Below the pieces are notes generated by a model. That model had not been told where the DNA came from. It saw only the letters and a program-made list of their open reading frames with translations, and made no database searches. A stretch of DNA of 64,000 nt from Selaginella moellendorffii (lineage: Eukaryota; Streptophyta; Lycopodiopsida; Selaginellales; Selaginellaceae), in NCBI RefSeq assembly GCF_000143415.4, contig NW_003314268.1, positions 3,740,378 through 3,804,377 of the forward strand. Reading direction: 5' to 3'. A program made the translations under genes and the position numbers. The first letter of the stretch is position 1. Every line of letters starts with the position of its first letter. Positions 45,419 to 57,424 of this stretch are shown here, in pieces.

Positions 45419-46483
45419 TCAAACAAAACGAACAACGACACACGAAATATCGTCCATGCTCTTGAGCGCCAGGGCCTCGTCCGTCAACCTCTTCGCGGCG
45501 TTTTTTGGGTTCTTGATCTTCTTTATCAAATCCACAGCGTGTTGGTTCTTCATCACCTGCATGTAGCGTGTGAACAAACGATGCAAAATCCGACCCTTGA
45601 TTACCTTCCAGAGCCCATCACTCGCGAGTATCAAAAACTCCGCGTCTGGAGAGAGCTGCTCGTCGACAATGTCCGGCTCCGCGCTCAAGTGATCCTTGAG
45701 GTTCTTGTCGCCGAAAGCTCGAGCTACGGCCAATTGGCCATCAACGCGAGGCACATCGCCTGGAAGTAGGAAGAGAATCACTTTGCCAAGCTCGACGGGA
45801 AGAACAAAGACAAGTTGTACAGAACCTGGCATGTTGAGAACAAAGCCGCCTCTGTCCCGGATGTTCTTGTGCTCCGAGGCGTTGCTGGGCTCGTGATCGA
45901 CCGAGAGCTGGCGAGCCTTGCCGGCCTCGCTCAGCACGGCGCGGGAGTCACCTATGTTGGCCACCAGTAATCTTAATCCGTCTACCAAAATTGCAGTCAC
46001 TGCAGTAGAGCCGCCGGAGCCCAGCTCCGGGGCCTTGGCTAGTATGGTTTGATCCGTCTCCTGGTACGCCTTCCTTATTGCATTGCTCGGGTTTGTAAAG
46101 AATCCTGGCTGTTTTGTAGCGATCAATCGATCAGCGAGAGTGAAACCAAGATGGATTTGTTTTCGTCACCTCTTTGAGAATGTTGTTGAAGAGATTGCGC
46201 TTCAAGTAATCGGGAACACTGTGGCCGAGATGCCCGTCGTAGATGGCAAACAAGCCCAGCTCGTGGTTCCTGTGAATCTGGTACTCGGCGACATAGAAAT
46301 CTTCCATGGGATGGCTGGCCCTCCCTTTGACGCAAGAGAATCCATGGCGAACCCTTCGTTTGGATTGCTTGCTCTTGCCTTTGCCCGCGGAGGAATCTGC
46401 TGGCGCCTAGAGGGGAGTATCTCGTCACGAATCCGAGGAGAGAGAGGGATTAATCTTACCCGGCGCCGCAGTCTCAAGCACAT
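45419..46483 (-). CDS. Protein phosphatase 2C (PP2C)
   Basis: Five exons: 46483-46460, 46406-46170, 46108-45826, 45759-45605, 45556-45419; 278 residues. PP2C motifs are present: HPMEDFYV, LFAIYDGHLGH (metal-binding DGH), GGSTAVTAIL, VANIGDSRAV, QLSVDHEP, GDVPRVDGQLAVARAFGD, EFLILASDGLW and SMDDISCVVV, with the final Asp that holds the metal. It is closest in my memory to the short soluble plant PP2Cs (for example the clade with KGKSK...HGF.CVKG near the N-terminus). It dephosphorylates Ser/Thr in a Mg/Mn-dependent way. The 48-bp intron 45557-45604 is a multiple of three and has no stop, so retention would only insert 16 residues after GLWK. Confidence 0.92.
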
Positions 46484-46991
46484 TGCTCAGTGATCCTCCT
46501 CCCGACGATCGTAGATCGCATCAGGCGCAGCAGCATCGAGATCGGCAATAGGCCTGGCGAAGCCCTACGCTAGCCTTGGTCGGCAAAGCTCAAGCGCTTG
46601 ACAAAATCGCACGCAGTCTAGAGTCCGCCATAGCCAGTCAACGCTGGCACTGACAAAAGAAACAAAGAAAGCCGCTTCGGATCGGGGCCGTCCGCAGCCA
46701 CTATGATCCGGTACACGTGGACGGCCCCCAATGCGCGCCGCGTTTTCAAACGCGCAGGTGTGGACTTTTAAAACAAAGATTATCGGAAATTAAAGATCAG
46801 TTATACAAATTTTCTCAGCTGAAAGGTTGTATAAATGTTTTTCAACAATGAGAATTAGAAAGATCTAGAACTGACTGCTCAATGTTTGATTGGGTATCAA
46901 ATTTGATCCGGAATCAATACTGATTCGTAATCGTGGCTATTGCTTTCTAGGGTTTGGAGCACATTTTCGTTGCGCGCTTGGAGGAGGCGCC
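46484..46991. other. Divergent intergenic region PP2C / ankyrin gene
   Basis: About 500 bp with no gene seen. The two flanking genes point away from each other, so it must contain both promoters. I see no distinctive element. Confidence 0.5.
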
Positions 46992-47788
46992 ATGCAATCT
47001 TTCGGTGAGTTCAGGAGTCTAGATTCGCCCCGTTCCGACTCTACGTGCGTCCCTGGCCCTGGAACCTCTCGCTAAAAATCCCATCTTTGTGCCAACAATC
47101 CAAGCGGACAGTCAGTAGCTCGACTCGAGAGAGTGATCTCTAGGAACACTCTTTCAAGTGGCAATGAAAATCAGTGAGAAGAGGAATTTGCTCAAGCGGC
47201 TTTCTTTCCGAGAGGCGAATGACAAGGTCTGTAGTAGAGATGATCGTGGGTGGACTAATCTTCACGTTGCGGCACGTATGGGTGACCTTGACGAGGTACT
47301 TTCTACAGAATTCCTCTCTTTCGTGCTTTCCTTCACAACGTTTTCTCTGTTGTTCTACAGGTGAAGCGACTTTTGGAGAATGGAGCTGATCCAAACGAGC
47401 CATCTTTTGGCCCAAAGGCGCCGGGAACTACACCTCTTCACTTGGCTGCGGCTGGAGGCCACCTATCTGTGATCGATGAGCTTCTCGACAGAGGAGCAAA
47501 CATCGACGCTCGGACCAAAGGAGGTGGCTGTGGATGTGAGTTTCGACTTCTCTCTTTCCACCAAAAACATACAAGAAAAAAGGCCCTGATTCGATTTTTC
47601 CATTCACAGGGACTCCACTTCACAACGCTGCGAAAGAACGCAACAAGAAGGCGATGCGTTTTCTCTTGAAAAACGGGGCTTTTCTCCCGGACGATATCGA
47701 TGACGGACGATTCAATCCCCCACTCCACTACTGTCCAGGCCTCGAATGGGCATACATGATGAGAAGCAAGTTCCTAGCCAAGGTTTGA
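46992..47788 (+). CDS. Phytochrome-interacting ankyrin-repeat (PIA) type protein
   Basis: Four exons: 46992-47004, 47144-47295, 47361-47535, 47610-47788; 172 residues. It contains about three ankyrin repeats: DDRGWTNLHVAARMGDLDE, TTPLHLAAAGGHLSVIDELL and WTPLHNAAKERNKKAMRFLL. It closes with FNPPLHYCPGLEWAYMM, a signature of the plant PIA1/PIA2 proteins that bind phytochrome. Those have about 150-170 residues. The tiny first exon (13 bp) keeps frame (M-Q-S-F-G-T). A start at ATG 47164 inside exon 2 is the alternative. Confidence 0.85.
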
Positions 47789-48161
47789 GCTGTGTTTTAG
47801 TCTCTTTGAAAGAGTTAATGGAATCTATCCTACCTGGTGTGAAGTATACAACTGTCTCAGGCTCGATTCCCAGCTTTCTCGTCGTCTCCGCAAATGGCGT
47901 GTGAGATGGAAGCTCCGTGTCAGCTTGTTTCTATCCTGACGAAACCGGATTAATCATCCCATCCGGTAATGCTTTTTCTTTCTTTTTTTGATTTTGTTTA
48001 CACACAGGTTGAATTTGTCCCTCTTAGTTTGTGTCACGGATGCTGCCTGACGAAGCCGCATGTCCAATTGTGAATGGACTTGATGAGAACAGGCACAGGT
48101 AGGTCGATTGTTGGATTTGGGGATTGGCGAGCAAAACTGCGCGAGAAAATCAGCTCAAGAG

Positions 48162-50123
48162 ATGAGGCGCTTGTGCGTGCTTGGAGCGCTCAGAGGCCGC
48201 GCGCTGCTGAGATCTTCAGCTGCTTGTCAATTCAGACTCGATGGTGTAAATCAGCTTCCAAAAATTGTAAGTTTCTGCTGTGCTCTCTGGTTTCTTCTTT
48301 GATGTGAGGCATTCATTCATTCTTTCTTTGATCCAGTTTGTGCAGCAAAGGGCTGAGAAATTCTTCCCACCTGTAAGTTTGCTTCTTTGTTCGTGGTTGA
48401 TTTTCCTTGTCCTGGAAAATCTGATTTTTAAGTTGGACTGTAGAGGCAACGGAATTTTTTGTGCACGATGAGCGGGGAAGCAGCGAACATGGTGTCTGAG
48501 GCAGGCATTGTGGAGGTGCCTCTGGCTCAAACAGGCGAGGGCATTGTAGATTGCGAGCTTGTGAGATGGTTCGTGAAGGAGGTATGCTCATAGTATAGGC
48601 TTTTGGTTCTCGACTAAAAATCGGTGTCTGAAAGGATCGCAGGGAGAATGTGTGGAGGAATTCCAGCCGCTTTGCGAGGTCCAAAGTGACAAGGCCACCA
48701 TCGAAATCACGAGTAGATATAAAGGAAAGGTGTCAAAAGTGAACTTTATGCCCGGAGCCGTGGTTAAGGTAATAGAGATACTACTTAGCCCAGTCGAAGC
48801 TAACACCTTGCTTCTTTGGTTTTTTTCGGGTCGGAGAGACTCTGCTGGAGATAATGATCTCGGATGGAGATGGAAGTTTCAAGCTCGAAGAGAAGGAGAA
48901 TTCCCAGCGAGAACGAGAAGTTCTTGCAACACCGGCGGTTCGCAGCCTGGCAAGGCAGCTTGGCATTGCGTTGAAGGACGTTGCTGGCAGTGGCGAAGCG
49001 GGGAGAGTACTCAAAGACGACGTCTTGAAAATCGCTTCGGTAAAAGAGGCTGTGGAAAGCGATATCACCGGCATCAGCTCGACACCCGCCGAGACTGGTG
49101 AAACGGTCCCAGCGGACGAAATTACCGACTTCGACAAGATTTCGGCAGATAGAGTCGAGCAGATGCAAGACGATAAAGTCATCCCAGTCAGGTTGATGTT
49201 TTTTTCGCTTTCCAGAAACCAGTCCTTTATGTTGTTTTCTTTTCTTTTCAGAGGTTTCAGGCGGATTATGGCCAAAACCATGGCTGCCGCGGCATCCGTT
49301 CCTCACTTTCATTACATGGAGGAGATCAATGTGGATGCTCTTGTCAAATTAAGAGCTCATCTTCAATTACAAACTCGCTCCAAGCTTACTTTCCTCCCGT
49401 TTCTCATCAAAGCACTCTCGCTGACGCTGGTCAGGTACCCCATACTCAACAGCAACATCAATCAGGACGCGTCGGAAATCCGCTGCAAGAGTAAGTGTCT
49501 TCTCAAGTTTTTTTACTCTGATCTTCGCGCTTTGTTTGTTTTCCTTTATGCAGCATGGCACAATGTTGGAGTCGCTATGGCTACTGATTCTGGCCTGGCA
49601 GTGCCAAACATCAAGCAAGTTCAGAAGCTTTCACTGGAAGAGGTAGTAAACCTCCAAACTTGTGTTCTTTACGAGCGACTAAACAGCTTTGCTTTCGCTT
49701 CTTTGATGCAAATCAACAGATTGCTGACGAGATAACGAGGCTCTCAAAGCTGGCCGCGGCCAACAAGCTGACCCCAGACGACGTGAGCAATGGCACAATA
49801 ACCGTGTCAAACTTTGGAGCCATTGGTGGCAAGTTCGGCTCTCCCGTGCTCAATCTCCCGGAGGCGGCCATCCTCGCCGTGGGAAGAATCCAAAAGCTTC
49901 CGAGGTTCAATGAGGAGGGCCGAGTCTATCCAGCCTCGATTATGAGCGTAAGTTTCTTCGTTTCGAAGCTTCTGAGGAGGATCAAACTCTCACCTTGGCA
50001 ATTGCGTAGGTGACGTTGGGTGCCGATCACAGGGTTATTGACGGAGCAACCATCGCAAGGTTTTGCAATGAATGGAAGGATATGGTGGAGCATCCGGAAA
50101 AATTCCTCCTTAGCCTCAAATAA
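48162..50123 (+). CDS. BCE2: E2 subunit of branched-chain alpha-ketoacid dehydrogenase (lipoamide acyltransferase)
   Basis: Nine exons: 48162-48266, 48337-48372, 48444-48581, 48643-48768, 48830-49191, 49252-49490, 49554-49642, 49720-49947, 50010-50123; 478 residues. Order: Arg-rich mitochondrial presequence (MRRLCVLGALRGRALLRSS), lipoyl domain with EVQSDKATIEI (the Lys carries lipoate), E1/E3-binding domain ATPAVRSLARQLGI...GRVLKDD, and catalytic domain with GFRRIMAKTM, GVAMATDSGLAVPNIK and DHRVIDGA (HxxxD-type active site). It transfers branched acyl groups to CoA in mitochondria in Leu/Ile/Val breakdown. Exon 5 needs an acceptor ending in GG at 48828-48829 to keep VGETLLEI. The nearest in-frame AG (48837-48838) would drop three residues. 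Confidence 0.92.
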
Positions 50124-50752
50124 CAAGGACTCTAAGCTTGAGCTTGTGACCTTGAACGCTTTTTTTTATTTTTCTTTTTCTTTTTCTTTCTTCACGTGAA
50201 GCTTGGCAACGTAAAACGTCAGCTCACGAGGCACATACCAAAACCATGTCAATGCTCTCGACGATTGAAAAAAGCCAGGCTTAGGATGAAGTAGAATAGA
50301 AATGAGAAAGGAATCTTACATGGGCGGCTGGGATTGGCGGCCAGAGAAAATCTAATGGTCAGGTCCCACAGCCATGGGCGGACCATACAAACGGCGGCAG
50401 GACATCAGGTCCACGTGCCGGTGGCGGTCGCGTGGTAGCCACCGGTTTGGCCGGTCCCCAGAGTTTCCAATTTATTGAGGCCCTGCTGCCTTACATGAAA
50501 TTAGGGCTTCCTCCATGGTTTGTTTGCGGGAAGGAGCTTTGTCTGCTGCGCTGCGCCTAGGGTTTGGATCGTTGCGGCTGCCTGTGCTTGCATCCGCCCC
50601 GCCCGGATCTCCTCTTGCATGCTCGGCAGCAGTCCGGGTGTAATCGCGCGCTGGAGGTCTGTGGGAAGAATCGAGAGAGAGAGAGGGAAATTTCTCTCGG
50701 TTTTGGCGGTGAAATGCAGCAGGAGTCGCCCCGATTGTGAGGCGCACGAGTC
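50124..50752. other. Intergenic region
   Basis: It holds the 3' region of BCE2 with a T-rich stretch (50160-50190) and, towards 50752, the GC-rich leader of the next gene with GAGAGAGAGAG at about 50674. No gene is recognised. Confidence 0.5.
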
Positions 50753-51738
50753 ATGAATCTCACCGCGGAGGAACCGGAGGCCCATGGCAGCAGCAAGATG
50801 GAGGGCGGCAGCTATTTCGGAGGGGGGGGCTCGCTCGAGGTCAAGGTTCTCTATGTGCGAGTGAGCTACTGCCCGCTGGATGGGAATCCCGACTCCCTGG
50901 TGGTGCGCTTCCCCTCGCGGACGATCGACAAGTACCTGGAGGTGAATGGAGCCCGGATTCCTCCCTCCGAGGAGATTTCTCTGGCTCTCCGGAGGGACAG
51001 GATGGACACCGAGTCCGTGGAGGTGACTTACGTCGGCACGGACCACTTGCATGTTGTGGGGTCTGTTGGTTTTGAGGTTGTCGATAAGGAGGAAGTTCTT
51101 CTCAGTGGAGTGCTCCAGAAGGTGGAGAAGAAGTCCTCGTCCACCAACAAGGCCGGAAGCGTTGTATGGAATATGGAGTGCAACTGTGCTTTGGGATCAG
51201 CTGGATGTGTTTTCACTCGTGGCCGCCACGAGTACTTCCTCACACCACCGACAATGGAGATCTGCGTCGTGGGCTCCCACTCTGGATCGCCGATAATCTT
51301 GACTCGGACTGTTCATCTCATGGCCCGGCGGAGAGTGACCCGGTGTGGAATGCTTGATGCCATTCCAGAGGACGAGGAGTGTCATCGCTCACAGAACAGA
51401 GCTGCTACGGACTCTGAGGTTGGTAGACCAGACTTTTCTTCGCTTTCTATTCTAAAAGTTTGCTTTTTTTGTCCCTTTTGCGGTGGCTCCAGGTTGATGC
51501 GAGTGACACGATTCAAGCAAGTAATGAGAACCAAGAACTTGGGCTGAGCAAGTTCTTCCTGCCCGAGGCAACCGGGTATGGGGAGAACGAGGACGGGGAG
51601 ATGTCCTGGTTTAACGCGGGTGTCAGGGTAGGCGTTGGTATCGGCCTGGGGATGTGCCTGGGCGTTGGCATAGGTGTTGGCCTCATGGTCCGGACGTACC
51701 AGGCCACAACCAGGAGCTTCAGGAGAAGGCTGTTTTGA
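50753..51738 (+). CDS. At1g01500-like protein with C-terminal glycine-rich membrane segment
   Basis: Two exons: 50753-51418 and 51493-51738; 303 residues. It matches the plant family I know as At1g01500-like. The N-terminal part has LEVKVLYVRVSYCPLDGNPDSLVVRFP, then SSEISLALRRDRMDT-type sequence (EEISLALRRDRMDTESVEVTYVG is read here in pieces). It continues WNMECNCALG, a Gly/Ser-rich ICVVGSHSGSPIILTRTV, and ends with VRVGVGIGLGMCLGVGIGVGL followed by RRRLF, which looks like a tail anchor or a membrane hairpin. Some database names (erythronate-4-phosphate dehydrogenase-like) are not supported by any motif here. Function unknown. Confidence 0.85.
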
Positions 51739-52121
51739 GGGACTTCCATCTTTTGAAAGAGCTCGCAGGAGAAGGGAAAAAAAAAGAGTGTGTTGGATAA
51801 CGGTTCGAGTTCCCAGGTGTGTTCCAAAGTTTTAGCAGCTATATAGTTGTGGTGGTGCTACAGTCTCCTCCACAATTGCGGATCAGAGTCTAGTCCTTGT
51901 GCTCTGTAAAATTCCAAATTTTCTTCTTCTACTAGGCTACTATTTCTCGTGGAACAGCTGTGTCGCGCTGTGGCTTTCGAAGCTTGTGAACAGACATTTT
52001 CTCGCGTCAAGACAAAAAAAAAAGTTTATTCGACTTCTATAGGTAACAAAGTTCTGTTCTTCATTTTATGCTCTTAACTCTTTTTTGCTAATCAGACTAT
52101 CGATCTATCTCGTTCGATGCT
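51739..52121. other. Convergent intergenic region
   Basis: 3' flanks of two converging genes; short A runs at 51776-51785 and 52013-52023. Nothing else is seen. Confidence 0.5.
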
Positions 52122-53432
52122 TTAGTACGGGGGCGGTGAAGCTCGAGCAATCGGTGCTGGAGAGGAGTAAACTGGCGGTGGCGCGGGTCTTACTGTTGGA
52201 GCCGGTGAACCATACAGTGGTGGTGGCGATGGTCGAGCGGTTGGAGCTGGAGATGAGTAGAGTGGAGGCGGGGGTCCCCGAACAATTGGACCAGGCGAGC
52301 CATAGAGGGGCGGCGGAGACGAGCGGACAGTCGGAGCCGGGGAAGAGTACAAAGGTGGCGGTGAAGCACGAGTCGTGGGAGCTGGAGAGAAATAGAGCGG
52401 GGGCGGGGAGGAGCGGACTATAGGAGCGGGAGAAGAGTACAGTGGCGGCGATGGTGGTCGGCTTATAGGTGCTGGGGAGGAGTAAGCCGGCGGTGCTGAG
52501 GATGAGTAAGGTGGTGGCGACGGTGGCCGACTGACTGGTGCTGGAGACGAGTAAGGTGGTGGCGACGGTGGCCGACTGACTGGTGCTGGGGAAGAGTACG
52601 GTGGTGGCGATGGTGGTCGACTTATCGGCGCTGGAGAAGCATACGGAGGTGGCGATGGCGGTCGACTTATCGGTGCTGGAGAGGTGTACGCTGGAGGGGG
52701 TGATGGCGGTCGACTTACAGGTGCTGGAGAAGAGTACGCTGGAGGTGGCGATGGTGGTCGGCTTATCGATGGTGGTCGGCTTATCGGTGCTGGAGAGGAG
52801 TACGCTGGAGGTGGTGAAGGCGGTCGACTTACAGGTGCTGGAGAAGAGTATGCCGGTGGTGCGTAGCAGTACTCGGGTGGCGGCGGCGGCGAAGCGTAGT
52901 AAGCTCTTTGGGAACAGATGGGAAGCGGCTCCTCGGGCCGGAAGCTGAGAAGGCCGACGTAGATAACGTTGTCCTTGGTGCGCATGTTGGCGTTGAGCGT
53001 CTGTGCGTGCTTGGCCGCGATGTTGCACTGCGGAGTGGGAGTGCTCAGCAGCTTCACGGCGCACGAAGAGCCGGGCTCGTCCACCGGAATGGCGAACGCT
53101 CCGGCCGAGTCCGTCAATGCCTCGACGACGTGAATCCCCCCGTCTTGCTGCGTGCATTCGAGTGCGACTTTGGCACCTGGAACGCGATCAAACCATCGCC
53201 AGTGGTAAGTTCTATTGAGCAAGAGTTCTCACAAGATCATCCAGGACTACGACTTACCTTTGACGAAGATTGCGTACTCGGAGAAGCGGCCCTCGATGCA
53301 TCGATCGCAGAAAACCCGTCCGACGACGAGATCATTGTCGCCCACCGTCGCCGGATCATCGATCGCGAAGCAAGAAGCCATGAGAAGCAGCAGTAGCAGC
53401 AGCCGAAGCTCAGAGATGTTTGCAAGCTCCAT
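52122..53432 (-). CDS. Proline-rich cell-wall protein with Ole e 1-like domain
   Basis: Two exons: 53432-53258 and 53176-52122, phase 1 intron of 81 bp; 409 residues. A signal peptide (LRLLLLLLLMASCFA) leads to an Ole e 1-like domain of about 110 residues with Cys at VFCDRCIEG, LECTQQ, SSCAVKL and PQCNIA. The rest is a long array of about 14-residue units of the type SPAPISRPPSPPPAY, variable towards the end. Such proteins are secreted to the wall; prolines are probably hydroxylated and glycosylated, and tyrosines may cross-link. The array also gives long antisense frames, which are artefacts. The nearest families are extensin-like and PELPK-type pollen/wall proteins. Confidence 0.88.
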
Positions 53433-53817
53433 GGAGCAAAGTAAACCAGCGAGAAAAATAGAGAACCAAGAAAAAAAAAAGTGGCCAGTTTTTATCGACG
53501 CAGGCTGTTGGAGCTCCTAACTTTCGTTAACGGAACTCTGGGTTATTTACTCCGCCATTACCATTACCATAACCATAACCATTACCTTTATCGCGGAGAT
53601 TATTCGCCGAATATCTTTGTGCTGACGTGGCGGGACATAGGGTTCTAAGGGTCAGAGGAGAGTTTTTTCTTCAAAGTGGGTTTGCGCCCGTCCGCGTTGA
53701 CGAAATTTTTTCATTCTATCGCTTTCCTGTGCCGCCTTCCAATAGTTTAATCGTCAGCGATGGGCAGGACGATGATATTCGCCTATCGTAGCCGTGGTAC
53801 CAGCGACCCTGGGAGCA
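53433..53817. other. Divergent intergenic region with CCATTA microsatellite
   Basis: Upstream of both the wall protein gene and the receptor kinase gene. Bases 53552-53586 are steps of CCATTA/CCATAA. It must hold both promoters. No other element stands out. Confidence 0.5.
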
Positions 53818-56800
53818 ATGCGGATGTCTCGTCGAGGGCAATCCAGGTATTCTTCTTGGATCGAAATCTTTGTAGCCCTAGCCCTGGCGGCAGCGGCAGC
53901 GCTGGCATTGCTGCCAGGGCTCGCGGCGGCGCTGTCGAGCGATCTCCAGGTGCTGCTCGAGGTGAAAGCTGCGATTATCGACAGGAATGGCAGCCTGGCG
54001 AGCTGGAATGAGTCCCGGCCCTGCTCCCAGTGGATCGGCGTGACCTGCGCCAGCGATGGCCGAAGCCGCGACAACGATGCGGTGCTCAACGTGACGATCC
54101 AGGGGTTGAATCTTGCGGGAAGCATCTCTCCGGCGCTGGGCAGGCTCAGGAGCTTGCGCTTCCTCAACATGTCATACAATTGGCTCGAGGGTGAGATTCC
54201 CGGCGAGATTGGGCAGTGCGCCAGCCTCGAGCAGCTCGATCTCAGCAACAACACTCACATCACCGGGAGGATCCCTCCGGAGCTCGGGGACTGCGCAAAC
54301 ATGACGTTCATCGACTTGAGTGTCAACCAGCTCGAGGGGGGCATCCCTTCCTCGATCACAAGGATGGTGAAGCTGGAGATTCTCGTGCTCTACCAGAACA
54401 ATCTCACTGGAGAGATCCCCCCGGACATTGGCAGGCTCACGATGCTCCAGAACTTGCATCTCTATAGCAACAAGATGAACGGGGAGATCCCCGCTGGGAT
54501 CGGCAGCCTGATCCATCTCGACGTGCTCATCCTCCAGGAGAACCAGTTCACCGGCGGCATTCCTCCCAGCCTTGGAAGGTGTGCCAACCTCTCGACTTTG
54601 CTCCTCGGGACGAACAACTTGTCCGGGATCATACCGCGAGAGCTCGGGAACTTAACCAGGCTCCAGTCGCTCCAGCTCTTTGATAATGGCTTCTCGGGAG
54701 AGCTCCCCGCCGAGCTTGCAAACTGCACCCGACTGGAACATATCGACGTCAACACAAACCAGCTCGAGGGCCGGATTCCTCCGGAGCTTGGAAAGCTGGC
54801 CAGCTTGTCGGTTCTACAGCTCGCGGACAATGGTTTCTCTGGCAGCATTCCAGCCGAGCTCGGTGACTGCAAGAACTTGACCGCCCTCGTACTCAACATG
54901 AATCACTTGTCTGGAGAAATCCCTCGGAGTTTGTCGGGGCTGGAGAAGCTAGTGTACGTGGACATCTCGGAGAATGGTCTTGGTGGTGGGATCCCCAGAG
55001 AATTCGGGCAGCTGACGAGCTTAGAAACCTTCCAAGCGAGAACCAACCAGCTCAGTGGAAGCATCCCCGAGGAGTTGGGCAACTGCTCTCAGCTGTCCGT
55101 CATGGACTTGTCGGAGAACTACTTGACCGGAGGAATTCCTTCGCGATTCGGGGACATGGCTTGGCAGCGCCTCTACTTGCAAAGCAACGATCTCAGTGGA
55201 CCACTTCCGCAAAGACTCGGAGATAACGGGATGCTGACAATCGTACACTCTGCAAACAACAGCCTCGAAGGAACCATTCCTCCCGGACTTTGCTCGAGCG
55301 GGTCCCTGTCCGCGATCAGCCTCGAGAGAAACAGGTTGACCGGGGGGATCCCTGTGGGCCTGGCGGGTTGCAAGAGCTTGCGGCGGATTTTCCTCGGGAC
55401 GAACCGCCTCTCGGGAGCTATCCCCCGCGAGTTTGGCGACAATACCAACTTGACTTACATGGACGTCTCGGACAATAGTTTCAACGGATCCATCCCGGAG
55501 GAGCTCGGCAAGTGCTTCATGCTGACGGCGCTTCTGGTGCATGACAACCAGCTCTCTGGCTCCATTCCAGACTCTCTCCAGCACCTCGAGGAGCTCACGC
55601 TTTTCAACGCGTCGGGGAACCATCTCACTGGCCCCATCTTTCCTACCGTCGGTCGGCTCTCGGAGCTCATCCAGCTAGATCTCAGCCGCAACAATCTCAG
55701 TGGAGCGATACCGACAGGCATCAGCAACATTACCGGGCTGATGGACCTCATCCTTCACGGAAACGCGCTCGAGGGGGAGCTGCCAACTTTCTGGATGGAA
55801 CTGCGGAACTTGATAACTTTGGACGTGGCGAAGAACAGGTTACAGGGTCGGATTCCCGTCCAGGTTGGCTCGTTAGAGTCTCTGAGCGTTTTGGATCTTC
55901 ACGGAAATGAGCTCGCCGGCACGATTCCACCTCAGTTGGCTGCGTTGACGAGGCTGCAAACGCTGGATCTGTCCTACAACATGCTCACCGGAGTGATACC
56001 GTCCCAGCTCGACCAGCTGAGAAGCTTGGAGGTTCTTAACGTTTCTTTCAACCAGTTGAGCGGACCTCTCCCGGATGGATGGCGATCGCAGCAAAGATTC
56101 AACAGCTCCTTTCTGGGAAACAGTGGCTTGTGCGGCTCGCAAGCTTTGAGTCCTTGCGTCAGTGACGGGAGCGGTAGCGGGACGACGAGGAGAATACCGA
56201 CGGCAGGACTTGTGGGAATCATCGTCGGCAGCGCGCTCATAGCCTCGGTGGCGATCGTGGCATGCTGCTACGCGTGGAAGAGAGCGTCGGCGCACAGGCA
56301 GACAAGCCTCGTCTTCGGCGATCGTAGGAGAGGGATCACGTACGAGGCTTTGGTCGCCGCGACGGACAACTTCCACTCGCGCTTCGTCATCGGACAGGGT
56401 GCCTATGGGACGGTCTACAAAGCAAAGCTGCCATCCGGACTGGAGTTTGCTGTGAAGAAGCTCCAGCTCGTACAGGGTGAAAGAAGCGCGGTGGACGACC
56501 GAAGCTCCCTGCGCGAGCTTAAGACCGCTGGCCAGGTGAAGCACCGGAACATCGTCAAGCTCCACGCCTTCTTCAAGCTCGACGACTGCGACCTCCTGGT
56601 TTACGAGTTCATGGCGAACGGGAGCCTGGGAGACATGCTCTACAGGCGGCCGAGCGAGAGCCTCTCGTGGCAAACGCGCTACGAGATCGCTCTCGGGACG
56701 GCGCAGGGCCTGGCGTACTTGCACCACGACTGCTCGCCGGCAATCATCCACAGGGACATCAAGTCCAACAACATCCTCCTCGACATCGAGGTGAAAGCCA

Positions 56801-57343
56801 GGATCGCGGACTTTGGCCTCGCCAAGCTCGTGGAGAAGCAAGTGGAGACGGGCTCCATGTCGTCCATTGCCGGATCATACGGCTACATTGCTCCTGGTAC
56901 GTGTTTTGCGTGTTTTCGCACGTTTCTCAGGCTGGCTTTGCGCAGAGTATGCCTACACGCTGCGAGTAAACGAGAAGAGCGACGTCTACAGCTTTGGCGT
57001 CGTCATTCTGGAGCTTTTGCTAGGAAAGTCGCCGGTGGACCCGCTGTTCTTGGAAAAGGGCGAGAATATAGTGTCTTGGGCGAAGAAATGCGGCAGCATA
57101 GAGGTGCTGGCGGATCCCTCGGTGTGGGAATTCGCGAGCGAGGGTGACAGGAGCGAGATGTCACTGCTGCTGCGAGTGGCGCTCTTCTGCACCAGGGAAA
57201 GGCCGGGCGATCGCCCGACGATGAAAGAGGCGGTGGAGATGCTGAGGCAGGCCAGAGCCACGGGGGCGAGCTCCAAAAGCAGTCGGCGCGGGGCCCCATC
57301 GCCAGCAAAATTGGATTCGGACGACTCCAGAGTGCTGCTGTGA
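53818..57343 (+). CDS. Leucine-rich repeat receptor-like kinase (LRR-XI type)
   Basis: Two exons: 53818-56896 and 56946-57343, one 49-bp phase-1 intron; 1158 residues. Signal peptide (ALALAAAAALALLPGLAAA), cap region with SWNESRPCSQWIGVTC, and about 25 uninterrupted repeats of the form LxxLxLxxNxLxGxIPxxLG. Then a second Cys pair (GLCGSQALSPC), one membrane helix (GLVGIIVGSALIASVAIVA) and a kinase with all key motifs: GQGAYGTVYKA loop, FAVKKL lysine, IIHRDIKSNNILLD and ADFGLAKL. It is therefore an active-type RD kinase of the plasma membrane sensing an apoplastic ligand, probably a peptide. The intron falls between IAP and EYAY in the activation segment, a common site in this group. I cannot name the ligand. 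ATG 53818 is taken because the signal peptide follows. Confidence 0.93.
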
Positions 57344-57424
57344 TGAGATCGGTGTCCTGTCCCCTTGAACTTTTCAAACAAAAGTTGACGGGGATGATTT
57401 GGATTGGATTAGTTTTGGAAGAGT

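Noticed and set aside
52105-53157. 350-codon frame rich in Ser/Thr, overlapping the wall protein gene
   Set aside because: A shifted frame of the proline repeat; the other frame has a signal peptide, Ole e 1 cysteines and consistent splice sites.
55021-56841. Antisense frames of 200-320 codons in the receptor kinase gene
   Set aside because: Shadows of the repeated GC-rich LRR and kinase coding sequence; no family match.
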